Positions 12,601-20,574 of a stretch of 64,000 bases of DNA are shown here, in pieces. This stretch comes from Bimastos eiseni (taxonomy: Eukaryota > Annelida > Clitellata > Crassiclitellata > Lumbricidae). Within the stretch, counting starts at the first letter, position 1. Each line of letters opens with the position of its first letter. The stretch is taken from positions 13,964,519 to 14,028,518 of the forward strand of contig OY365822.1 in assembly GCA_959347315.1 (NCBI GenBank), written 5' to 3'. A program made the translations under genes and the position numbers. The notes beneath the pieces were generated by a model. It made no database searches and had not been told where the DNA came from. It saw nothing but the letters and a program-made list of their open reading frames with translations.

Positions 12601-15600
12601 AGTCATCTGTGAAAAAGGTCATCAAAAACAATGTAAACAACAAAAATGGTCACTCAGAATAAATTTAAATCTGGGATGCTAAAAAGTAATGAAAATGATA
12701 AATTGAATCAACTTCTGGATTCATAACTGTGTATAAGTATGTATGTATTTAAATAGCATCCTAAAAATGTTTCAGTGTGATGTTTAGAAGGTAAATCACA
12801 TCCATATAGTAACAAGGGCATATCTTATCTTATAATAAGTTTATTTTTTGTCAGTGAGTTTTATTTATGGATAAAAGTCCTTGATCGCATTATATGAGAA
12901 TTCATTTTATACCAGAGCATGTTATAAGGAGCCTCCTCTGTACATTAACGGAAAATGAAGCTTGCATGACCTTGGTAATTTGTAGTTTGTGATATACTAA
13001 AGAACTTGATAAAGAAACTATGATAACATAGGATTACAACAGAGAACTTTATCAGCATTGGTAACAACACACTTGGAAAAAGTTTTGTTACAGCCACTGT
13101 GATGATCTAGTTCATTCTCACAATAAGGCAGGCAGACGAGCAAATGGTAGGCAGGTAAAATGCAGAAGGCACATAAACATGCAGGGAGGACAAGGGTGAA
13201 AGAAAACCCACCAAGGATTTACCTTGTATTCTACGGGAAGGTGGTCAATCATGCTTTTGTTGTTCAAGTGCAGACCCTACTCTAATGCTTGTGAGTCTAA
13301 AAATCTGAGTTGAGCATGGCAGGTGTCAAATGCCTATCAATGAATTACCTGAACTACTTGGAGGAATAGGCTGGTCAGGTGAGGCCAAGCATACTCATTT
13401 TGGTCTGATGGGTCCTGACAGTGTAGTGCTCGCAAGCCTGAAACTCAGAGTTGAGCTCGAGGTTGCAGACGGTACAAAAACTTGGATTTCCTATACCTAT
13501 AATCACACAGCTGCATTCATGCACCACATGCTAAAAAAGATTAAATTAATCAATTAAACGTCACTATGGCACGCATCTTTATGACACTTGTATAGCCTGA
13601 TAGATGTCATTATCCTCTGTCTTACCAATGACAATGTTACCCATGTGATCTTATAAGGCAACCTATCTCAGCTACTTCTGGACCTCATCGCCACTCTCTA
13701 GACCATCAGGACCTTCTAGTACCTCGGTCTCAGACTGTCACTGATATGAGTAAAGTTTTTCACATCTCTTAATCTGGTAACACATATACACATGCATTAG
13801 GGCATGACCGAGTAGACAATTTCAACCGAGTACCGAATCCGAGTACTTGGATGCAGTATATGCCGGATCCGGGTACAAACCAAATAGTAGTGGTAACTCA
13901 GGTTTGCAGGCAAAACTTAAAATTGTCAACTTTTACCACTTTCGTCATTTTGCGTCATGAAAAATTAGTTAAATAAATGTTTGTGCCTGTAATAACTATC
14001 AATATTTAATTTTCGTTTTTAGATTGTTAAATGCTTATAAAAAATAATTGAATTAAAAAATTTCTATTTTTAACTATTTGTGTGCATAATATTTGCAAAG
14101 GCGAATACTTCCGAAAAGTGCCAAAAAATTGGATAATCGGTGGAGGAGAATGTCCGAAGCGATTTCCGGTTATGCCCTAACATGCATACATATACAAGAT
14201 TGTGTGAATTGCGGTAACCAGACCGACACACAACAGCAAAGAATGCGAGAATATGACAGCAAAAACTGCCGAGGAATCACCTGAATTACTCTCATCAGGC
14301 TGGTCAGGTGTGAGGCCAAGCATACTCATGTTGTTCTGGTGGATCTTCCCAGCATAGTGCTCGCGAGTCTGAAACTCGGAGTTGAGTAAGATGTTGCAGA
14401 CAGCGCAGAAAATAGAATGCTCTACATGGGCAAACATCAGCAATCTTAAATTAAACCATTCATTAGTAATATCAAATCAAACTAGGGTTCTCAATCTATC
14501 GGTTTTTGGGGCAAACCGATTATTGGATTCAAAAAACCGATTTAAAATCGATTATCTGTTTCTAGTGGGGCTCTTAGAAAAAATTGTAAATTATAATATG
14601 ATTATATGACAAACCTACGGGGTGCAGTGGCGTAGTGGGATATTCGGTGACTTGCGTTCGGAGGATTGCAGGTTCCAACACAACCCGAGTCACTGCGTAG
14701 TGACCTTGGACAAGTAGCTCACTCATAATTGTCAGCTTGCCGCTGTCATTCTGCACTGGCTGCTGGTGGGTCACACACTTAGTCCATTGTCCGTTGAAAA
14801 CCCTCTACCGCAGTCACCTCATCGCTTCCTCTCTCGCCTCTGAGGTCTCCCTCTGTACCAACCAAATCTATCCTCGTCGGCTCGGGTTACCCTTATCTTA
14901 GCTCACCGTCCTACACCAGGCTTGTCTGGACAAGAGGACTGTTCATTAGCGCAGCTATTACCATGTTGAATGACACAGCCTGGAATGATTTCGCTTAGTA
15001 GCTTCTGTACCTTTGAAGTTGACCGACTTGAGCCCATTCCCATAAAACTAATCCAGGACAAGTGAGATAAATTGTCAGGCGAAAGGAATTGATTATCAAT
15101 TTGAAAATGATAGCAACCGATTATCATTTTGAAAACCGATAACTGGATTTCCGGTTATCACTCATCATTCCTAAATTAAAACACTCATGAGTAGTCTTAA
15201 ATTAAACCATTCATTAGTAATCTTAAATTAAATAATTCATAAGTAATCTTAAATTAAATCATTCTAAGTCTGGATTTAAGAAACGAATAATACCTAAGAA
15301 GAAGCTGGATGTGTTGAAATATGCATGTATGTATAGAATAAAAACCCGTATTGTCTTTTACAATATCGTAACATAACAACAAAATTACAAAACTGTCAAT
15401 AACCTATATCGTTGGATACTCAAGAAATGCTTATTGGCAAATTGTATTTATTTATTATTTTTACTCATCCATTTGCCCGCCCAAATAGGAACAGCAAGAA
15501 TTATTTATCAAGAATGATGCATACATATACTGAACTAGTACATGTTCTTATGCCCAATTGAATCCATTAATAATTCATAACATTTAGACATAGTATCTCA

Positions 15601-15936
15601 CTCATTAGGTGAACTGTTTTCAGTGATTTAACTCTTAGGCTACAATATTATGTAAATGGCTGCGTTCTGTCAGCTATATTTTTTCAATAAACGGAAATAC
15701 ATAAAACATAACTTACTTTCTCCAGTCCTTCCGTAGTTTAGATAAACCCGCAACAGAGCCTTTCAAATCAGATTTTTTTAATTACCTCCAAGCTTCTGCC
15801 GACGCGATCTAGCTTTCGCCATCCTCTTTGGCAACGTCTTTACACGATGCGGCGGAGTGGGAAATCTAGGCGATTTTGGATGCAGTTCCTTCGTTCCTGG
15901 AGAATCCATCCGAAAACTATTAAAAGCTTCCGCCAT
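3615..15936 (-). CDS. Multi-dsRBD (double-stranded-RNA-binding) protein, four domains
   Basis: The basic model has four exons: 15936-15786, 9595-9306, 8284-7639 and 5467-3615. All phases agree (1, 0, 1) and give about 979 residues ending at TAG 3615-3617. Residues 1-50 are basic and Pro-rich and start at ATG 15934-15936. The dsRBDs lie at about 109-175 (L-L-H-E-Y-R-P-G-L, A-P-V-F-T-A-T-V-E-I-D-G-K), 291-356 (K-N-F-A-K-A-Y-A-A-E-E-T-L), 401-463 (N-P-V-A-L-L-N-E, K-N-R-A-A-L-A-A-V-A-A-L) and 575-640 (A-R-T-N-A-A-E-N-A-L). A heptad Ser/Asn/Thr repeat occupies about 508-574, and an Arg/Gly- then Tyr/Ser-rich tail follows. dsRBD 1 resembles those of ADAR2 and ILF3/NF90, but neither deaminase nor DZF is present. 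Intron 1 contains in-phase zinc-finger exons (see separate entries). Binding of dsRNA is expected; the cellular role is unknown. Confidence 0.8.
4838..5032. repeat. In-frame 21-bp coding minisatellite (heptapeptide repeat)
   Basis: About nine tandem copies of a 21-bp unit lie inside the last exon of the dsRBD gene. On the plus strand the units contain GGAATTCGATG and ATCAAGGT. On the minus strand they encode N-S-T-L-M-P-S and close variants (S-I-S-T-L-I-P, S-N-S-T-L-K-T). The array joins dsRBD 3 to dsRBD 4. Because 21 is divisible by three, the opposite strand is also open, which creates false plus-strand reading frames here. Confidence 0.9.
5560..5830 (+). mobile_element. LINE relic in intron 3 of the dsRBD gene
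   Basis: Read on the plus strand, the sequence gives fragments such as L-L-T-V-L-E-G-R-I-P-R-K-T-T-R-G preceded by H-C-W-P-G-H-I. This resembles the basic C-terminal motif (V-L-E-G-R-I-x-G-K-R-x-R-G-R-x-R) of non-LTR reverse transcriptases. Stops break the frame. It is different in sequence from the relic at 2868-3148. Confidence 0.55.
6210..7190. mobile_element. hAT-like miniature element (GGGTACCCG family), interrupted by a second element
   Basis: The termini are TAAGGCTGTCAACGG on the left and TTTTTGTCAGCCTTA on the right, flanked by ATTGTAGC (6202-6209) and GTTGTAAC (7191-7198), a probable 8-bp duplication with two mismatches. The host element is split by the insertion at 6237-6928. With the insert removed it aligns with the intact 308-bp copy at 9660-9967, including the words GGGTACCCG, AATGAAATCGGTTTT and CCGTAAAAATGCG. 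Confidence 0.8.
6237..6928. mobile_element. hAT-like element (TAGGGCATAACCGG family) nested in another element
   Basis: It begins TAGGGCATAACCGG and ends CGGTTATGCCCAA, where the consensus end is CCCTA. A perfect 8-bp target duplication CCGGGTAC lies at 6229-6236 and 6929-6936. The duplication is part of the host element's own subterminal word. Shared internal blocks with the copies at 10450-10852 and 13798-14179 include AAATCGCCTCGGACATT near the left and CGGTACTCGGTGGAAATTG near the right. This copy is longer (692 bp) because its AT-rich middle is expanded. Confidence 0.9.
9130..9290. repeat. Degenerate ACC/CAA-rich tandem repeat beside a splice donor
   Basis: Loosely repeated ACCACCACAACCTCAACC-like words fill the start of intron 2 of the dsRBD gene, beginning about 16 bp beyond the donor of the exon that ends at 9306. 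On the transcribed strand this is a run of GGT/GTTGT words. Confidence 0.7.
9660..9967. mobile_element. Intact 308-bp copy of the GGGTACCCG hAT-like family
   Basis: It starts TAAGGCTGTCAACGG and ends TTTTTTGACAGCCTTA. Subterminal GGGTACCCG words occur at both sides, and AATTCCGTAAAAATGCGCGA and ATTCCGTAAAAATGCGCAAT repeat internally. The flanks AACATAAC and AACATGTT match in the first five bases only. It serves as the uninterrupted reference for the element at 6210-7190. Confidence 0.8.
10082..10243 (+). mobile_element. tRNA-derived SINE, head deleted
   Basis: It has a short A-box-like remnant (GGCCGAGTAGTTA), then the conserved body GTAGGGACCTTGAGCAAGTC and ATTGCTCTGCATTACAACTG. It ends with AGAAGGGTGATATCAAATTAG and a TTGTATTG tail. 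The B-box part is missing. Confidence 0.75.
10450..10852. mobile_element. hAT-like element, TAGGGCATAACCGG family, 403 bp
   Basis: The ends are TAGGGCATAACTGG and CGGTTATGCCCTA. A perfect 8-bp duplication CCTTTCAA flanks it at 10442-10449 and 10853-10860. Subterminal blocks include AAATCGCCTCGGACATT and GGTACCTGGTGGAAATTG. It lies in intron 1 of the dsRBD gene. Confidence 0.92.
11347..11570 (+). mobile_element. tRNA-derived SINE inserted in one duplication arm
   Basis: It is a full-length copy: A box TGGCTGATTGGTTAGAG-like (here TGGCATAGTGGCTGATTGG), B box GAGTTTGACCCTCG, body, and tail GCGATATCAAATTAC ending TATTGCATTG. The target duplication is GTAACAGC, at 11339-11346 and again at 11570-11577. 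The homologous site in copy 2 (about 13062) reads GGTAACAAC without an insertion. Confidence 0.9.
11812..11952 (-). CDS. Candidate cassette exon A: JAZ/ZNF385-like C2H2 zinc finger
   Basis: This 141-bp exon has the acceptor TATAG before 11952 and donor TTCAG|GTAATT after 11812. It enters and leaves in phase 1, matching intron 1 of the dsRBD gene on the same strand. It encodes F-C-T-V-C-N-L-K-L-N-S-E-F-Q followed by H-Y-T-G-R-T-H-Q-T-K: a C-x2-C-x12-H-x5-H finger with the N-S-x-x-Q and H-Y-x-G motifs of the JAZ/ZNF346/ZNF385 class, some of which bind dsRNA. Including it would add 47 residues after residue 50 without a frame change. Usage in transcripts is inferred, not shown. Confidence 0.65.
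12357..12412. repeat. Short dispersed repeat with GAGAGGCGC...TATAA tail
   Basis: The block CATTTGGAGCGCCTCTGATT through TGTACTGTGAGAGGCGCATT recurs at about 60916-60972 (almost identical) and in diverged form at 27003-27060. A reverse-oriented relative lies at 52445-52500. It looks like the 3' tail of an old SINE or LINE family. Confidence 0.6.
12630..13555. repeat. Local duplication, copy 2 (contains zinc-finger exon B)
   Basis: It aligns with 10890-12010 in direct orientation. Besides many substitutions it lacks the SINE found in copy 1. The last 200 bp, containing the exon, is the best conserved part of the pair. Confidence 0.85.
13349..13490 (-). pseudogene. Zinc-finger exon B, frameshifted copy
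   Basis: It has the same acceptor (TATAG) and donor (TTCAG|GTAATT) as exon A, but is 142 bp long. A 2-bp loss after the G-L-T coding region brings a TGA into frame after the finger, and a nearby 3-bp gain does not repair it. The finger itself keeps both cysteines and both histidines (C-T-V-C, H-Y-T-V-R-T-H). Inclusion would truncate the protein before the dsRBDs, so it is either a decayed exon or a poison exon. Confidence 0.6.
13798..14179. mobile_element. hAT-like element, TAGGGCATAACCGG family, reverse copy
   Basis: It begins TAGGGCATGACCG and ends CCGGTTATGCCCTA, in reverse orientation relative to 10450-10852. A perfect 8-bp duplication ACATGCAT lies at 13790-13797 and 14180-14187. Confidence 0.92.
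14281..14421 (-). CDS. Candidate cassette exon C: JAZ/ZNF385-like C2H2 zinc finger
   Basis: This 141-bp exon has acceptor CATGTAG before 14421 and donor TTCAG|GTGATT after 14281, and is phase 1 at both ends. It encodes F-C-A-V-C-N-I-L-L-N-S-E-F-Q-T-R-E-H-Y-A-G-K-I-H-Q, again C-x2-C-x12-H-x5-H, followed by the same M-S-x-L-G-L-T-P-D-Q linker as exon A. It is the most diverged of the three copies and the closest to exon 1 of the dsRBD gene, suggesting it is the oldest. It fits the frame between residues 50 and 51 of the dsRBD protein. Confidence 0.65.
14483..15173. mobile_element. hAT-like element with AACCGAT words
   Basis: The left end starts TAGGGTTCTCAATC and the right end, inward, starts TAGGAATGATGAG. 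The flanks AATCAAAC (14475-14482) and AATTAAAA (15174-15181) match at six of eight positions. Both ends are built from degenerate AACCGATTAT-like words. An unrelated tRNA-like segment, with B-box-like GCAGGTTCCAACAC near 14668, sits inside at about 14620-14770. Confidence 0.6.
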
Positions 15937-18334
15937 ATTGCAATGCACGTCAATTCCAGGCTTCTGAGCAATGATTACATATATTTAATCACTAATGCCT
16001 TAATTTTAATTTAACATGCTAAATGGTTGTAAAATTATAAAACTAAAAAAGAGACATTTATAAAATATTTATCGCATCATTTTTTTTAAACATGGCTTTA
16101 GTTCACACTAGCTGGCAAGAAGTAACTAACGTAATGACGTAAACAACAACGTCTTGCATGTGTAGCCTAAAATATAGTTCTCGATATTGAATAGTATCAG
16201 ATTCCTTGCTATAATACATGTCAGTGGTTCTAGATAGTTTCTCAACGCATCGATAATGGACCAGTGGCAGCAGGCTGCAGCGCTTATATGCAGCGTGAAT
16301 ATAATATTATATAGATCTCTACAATTTTAATATGTTATCAAGCTTCGCCACTGTCTGCCAGTCCCAATTAAGTCTGGATTAAGGAGGAATTAAGGCGGCG
16401 CTGGTGATCTATGTATTGTTACCAACTTATGAGAGTGTCGTTGAACTGCAACTACCACTTAAGTTACGATGTTATTAAATCGGTTAATTTTGATATTTTG
16501 TAATTTTCAAGCAGACAATTCCCTAGTAGAATTCTGAAAATGTACCATAATTTATTTTCAATAATGACAAAACCTGAATTGGCAGTTCTGTTTCAAATTA
16601 AATTATCAGTATACTGCTAGTGTATGTAGGCCTATACGTTGGCAACAGTCACTATTCATGTCGTCGATTAGCATATTTTTTAAACTTTCAGCTACGTAGA
16701 TATGGTGACGATTGTTTTAAAACATAAAAGTATTCGACAATTTGGTAACTATTGTCTTTTTAAAGAAGAATAGTTAGCCTATGGCAACTATTCAAACAGA
16801 AGAGTATACGTAGATATGACAACAATTGTCTTCAAACAAAAGAGCTCGTATACCGTATACGCACAGGGCTATGTATGTGGTAGGCTCTACCGATTGTTCT
16901 TCAAACAGAGGAGCCTATATACAGAGATATGGTAACGATTGTCTTCAGACAGAAGAACATAAAATTATATAGATATGGCAACAATTGTGTCTTGAGCAAA
17001 AAGCATACATATATAATGGTAACGACTTAATTACTATTGTCTTCAAACGGAAGAGTATATGACAGCAATTGTCATTATGCGATTATCTTCACGCAGAAAA
17101 GTATACGTCGATATCGTAAAGATTGTATTTAAACAAAGAATATACGTAGATATTGAGATCACACATGCTAGTGGTTCTATTAGATTAAATGGAAGGCTTA
17201 GAACCTTAAAATAAGGACTTGTTTAGTAGTCATTATATGAGACGAATGGAGGAAGTGCGTTGCCCGATATGTAGACCTTAGCGGAAAGGACTAAGTAAGT
17301 AAGTTAGTAGTCATCCGTTTGAGCGCATCTGTGACGAGTAGGGCACCAGCCAAGGTAAGTTGTTCAAACCTATAAAGGGATAATTCATTTTCCTTGGCTG
17401 GCTGTTTATTACGATCGAGTTTAAGGCTAAGTTTCAGTATTCTGGTATTTATACAGTGTTTTGTTCGCTTAGTTATTACATGTAATTGTTGGGCTTTTGC
17501 TGAATCTATTTGCTTAACGTAGGGAAAGGCGCAAACACTCGACTGTTATTACAGTGGAAAGATCCCTAGCGTTGACGACTTATCAAAGCAGAAATCGCCA
17601 AATTGATATTGATGGTTGCATGGATGAATGGGCGTTGGTCAATCGAGCTTCGAAATTTTTAATCGTTTACGCAAAGCTTTTGCGAAAAACCGACGAAACG
17701 GGGACTTTTAAAGTTGCAGTTTGTTCGCCATGCAGACCTAAATGTATCGGAATGATTTTCGAAACGTAAGGATGTTTTTAAGGGACCACACCCGTGACAC
17801 GCCCCACTTAGCCTAACTAGACATTCATGAACAAAGCACAGTTGCGGCCCTGGAAACTAATATCAGCGGAGTCTGAACGCCCAGGAGTGATTCGGTTGAT
17901 CGTTGGTAACATCGTCTGTGGCAGTTTTGGTTCCGGGTTTGTGTTTTTATACATTATGTTTAAAAACAAGGAATATTTAAAACATGCTTATTCACCTATG
18001 TTTCAGCTTAAAAACAGATAGATAGATACTTTGTGTCGTGTTTGATTGTTAGTTCAATTTGGTTTCTAGTGATTATCTAGTATAGCTATGCTTTTATCAG
18101 TAGGTATGGTAAGTTTACATGTTGAATAAGCAATTGCAACCTGTTGGAGTGGAATGGGTTTGCATCGTTGAAATTCAAGACAGCAGGGAGTTACACGTTC
18201 AGGATTTTACACAGTGATATCAAGCGTGTCTGCATCCGAAACACCAAATACAGAATAATATAAAGTAAGAAAATGCAACTGCGAATCTGTTAGGTGCCTT
18301 TCTAGCAACATGAGTCACATGGTGTTTCACCATT
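15937..18334. other. Divergent intergenic region between the dsRBD gene and KRIT1
   Basis: No coding exon is recognised. It must contain the promoter side of the dsRBD gene (start codon 15936) and the 5' region of KRIT1. A strong donor-like CCAAG|GTAAGT at 17354/17355 and an ATG|GTAAGT at about 18109 could end 5' non-coding or short coding exons of KRIT1, but nothing decides between them. Open frames at 17554-17769 and 17827-18021 show no recognisable domain. Confidence 0.4.
16690..17160. repeat. Degenerate tandem repeat in the divergent intergenic region
   Basis: Roughly eight diverged units of about 45-60 bp share the words CGTAGATATGG, AACAATTGTCTTCAAAC and AGAAGAGTATA. The repeated AACAATTGTC core gives a regularly spaced series of CAATTG hexamers between two divergent genes. 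Unit length is variable. Confidence 0.65.
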
Positions 18335-18335
18335 C

Positions 18336-18692
18336 TATTGCAATAGGATAAATCTTCTGTGGCCAAAAATTCGGCCCAAAAGCTAGTTAAAACTTTACTT
18401 CTACTGCTGAACCCATACTAAATTTAGCTCGTGAAAACCTCTGCTCATGCGCTACCATTGGCACATGCGCACTGTTAAAAACACCTCAGATTTGTAGTCA
18501 TGCATCATGAGGGTCGTTTAGGGTTAGATTAGGCATCGTGAGGGTCGGTTAGGGTTAAGTTGGGCGTCGTGAGGGTCATCTATGGTCAGGGTTAGGGTTA
18601 GTGTTGTTTTCAAATAACTTTTGTCTGCAGAAGTAATTTTTTGTGCGTTTTAGGCCGAATTTTCGGCCGCAGGAGCTCCACACATTGCAATA
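18336..18692. mobile_element. Foldback element with a TTAGGG-like core
   Basis: Its ends are inverted: the left arm reads TATTGCAAT then CTGTGGCCAAAAATTCGGCC, and the right arm read inward gives TATTGCAAT then CTGCGGCCGAAAATTCGGCC. Between them lies a G-rich core with GGGTTAG and TTAGGGTTA words (about 18505-18605). No target duplication could be recognised. It ends about 200 bp before the first recognised KRIT1 coding exon. Confidence 0.6.
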
Positions 18693-18897
18693 CATCAGGG
18701 TGTCGCTTTTCTTCTCCGCCTAATAATAATATCTTAGTTTTATTTAGAATTTACAAACCACGATACTGTGGTTGCTAGCACAGTACGAATGAATGAAGAC
18801 GAATTTGACTGTACTTTGGTTTGTCTGTTTGAATAAAATGAGTGAATATTAAAATTATTGATTTGAAAGTATTTTGTTGTAATTTCTCCTGTAGACT

Positions 18898-20528
18898 ATG
18901 CAGGCAGCGATTGCTGTACTGAGGCCAAAACAACATGCTAGCTTCGTGGCGTCTGAGTTTCACCCCGGCCTTTACGAGATCCTGCTTCAGGAGACAACGA
19001 AGCTGCCGAAGCGGTCGCCAGGGGGCAGCAGGATCTCAGATGAGGAGGTCGTCGAGGAGCGCGCGACAAAGAAGACGATGAAACATCTGCCAACGACGAG
19101 CGTTGTCCTTGACAACGAACCCTGTGATGCCCTTTTGACCTATCTCTATAAAATATCCGGTGGAGATTCAGGCGGACTCAAAGGTAACACTTTAATTGAT
19201 TGCTTGTTTACCAAATTGATTGATTGATTGATTGACTCATGAGCTTGTTCATTCACTCCCGCTTAGTCATTTACTCACTCACTCACCAAGCCAAACTTCC
19301 GAGTCGAGTTTCTGTTCATTCCTATTACTTAAGGTCCTTTGACAATAGACCAAGCACACTCAGGGGCATCAATCGCCCTCTGAGTGATGGAGGAAAATTC
19401 CCGGTCTCCAGTGTCAGGAAGGCAAGATATTCCTCCCCAGCCTTAAGACAAAAATTATCCCCTACCTGAAATTGGTGGCATTTGCCTCTGGACCCCCTAT
19501 CTGGACACCCCAGAGCACTCTGATCAATTGGCCACCGTGGCCCACAGTGGTTTATTCAATCATTCATTCGCTTATTTGCGTACAGCAGGAATGTCAAAAG
19601 CTGGCCCATGAATTATTTCTAGCTGCTAACTATGTTTTTCTGCCTTTTTCCTTCCTAAGAACTACTGTGGGGTTTGGGACTGATAATGAAGATCAAAACT
19701 AATATTTTTACACCTAATTTGACTGTTTGTGTGCTAAAAGTGCTCTGTTCATGATTTAATGTTTGCAGATGTGTTCTGATAGCAGCCTCTCCCCATCTTA
19801 CCGTCAGGAGCTATGCCACCCTAATGCTGCCAGAGCTCGAAGGGCGCTGCGCTCTGCTGTGCTAAATCAAGTTTTATTGATTGATTGATTGATTGATCTC
19901 CATCTTGCTCAGACTCCCTGGCCTGCCACTTGCTGGCAACAGTTGTCGTTGGCCCACTGTTAAGACAGGCTTGATACTCTCATTTAGAGAACGTATTTAG
20001 TACCATTTGACAACATCTGCTTATAGGTACTCTCGCTACCTGCAAGCTCTGCCACTGTTCGCACTCTGATAGTGCCTGTCCCAAGCCGGGATAAATGGAG
20101 AGGGTAATGCTAATGATCTTAGCTATCACGCAGTGTCGTTAAACTGCAACTACCACCACAGCTAATGTAACGTAATTGAATGTAGCTACCGTAAGTGAGC
20201 ATTACAGTGCATTACACTTGGAGCAACATGAAGCATTTACAACAAATTGCTGTTGATTGGCCAAGCATTGATTGACTGAGTTGTTTGTTGATTGATTGAT
20301 TGATTGATTGATAGGGAAGCATACAGTCTTTGTGCCACCATCTAGTCCGGTGAACGATAACTCACATGTCTGTGGAATGCTCTACTGCATTTCTGTCGAT
20401 GCCAATGGTCAGTGAAATCTAAGTTTAACTCGTTTTTTTAATCTTTAATCAGTGAACAAGCATTTATGTAGCACTTGATGAATTCACACTGCAGTTTATG
20501 AATTTATAACACTGAAGACTGACCTGAT

Positions 20529-20574
<46 letters not shown>

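Noticed and set aside
17554..18021. Two plus-strand frames upstream of KRIT1
   Set aside because: No recognised motif and no splice junction in phase with the KRIT1 exon at 18898 could be shown.
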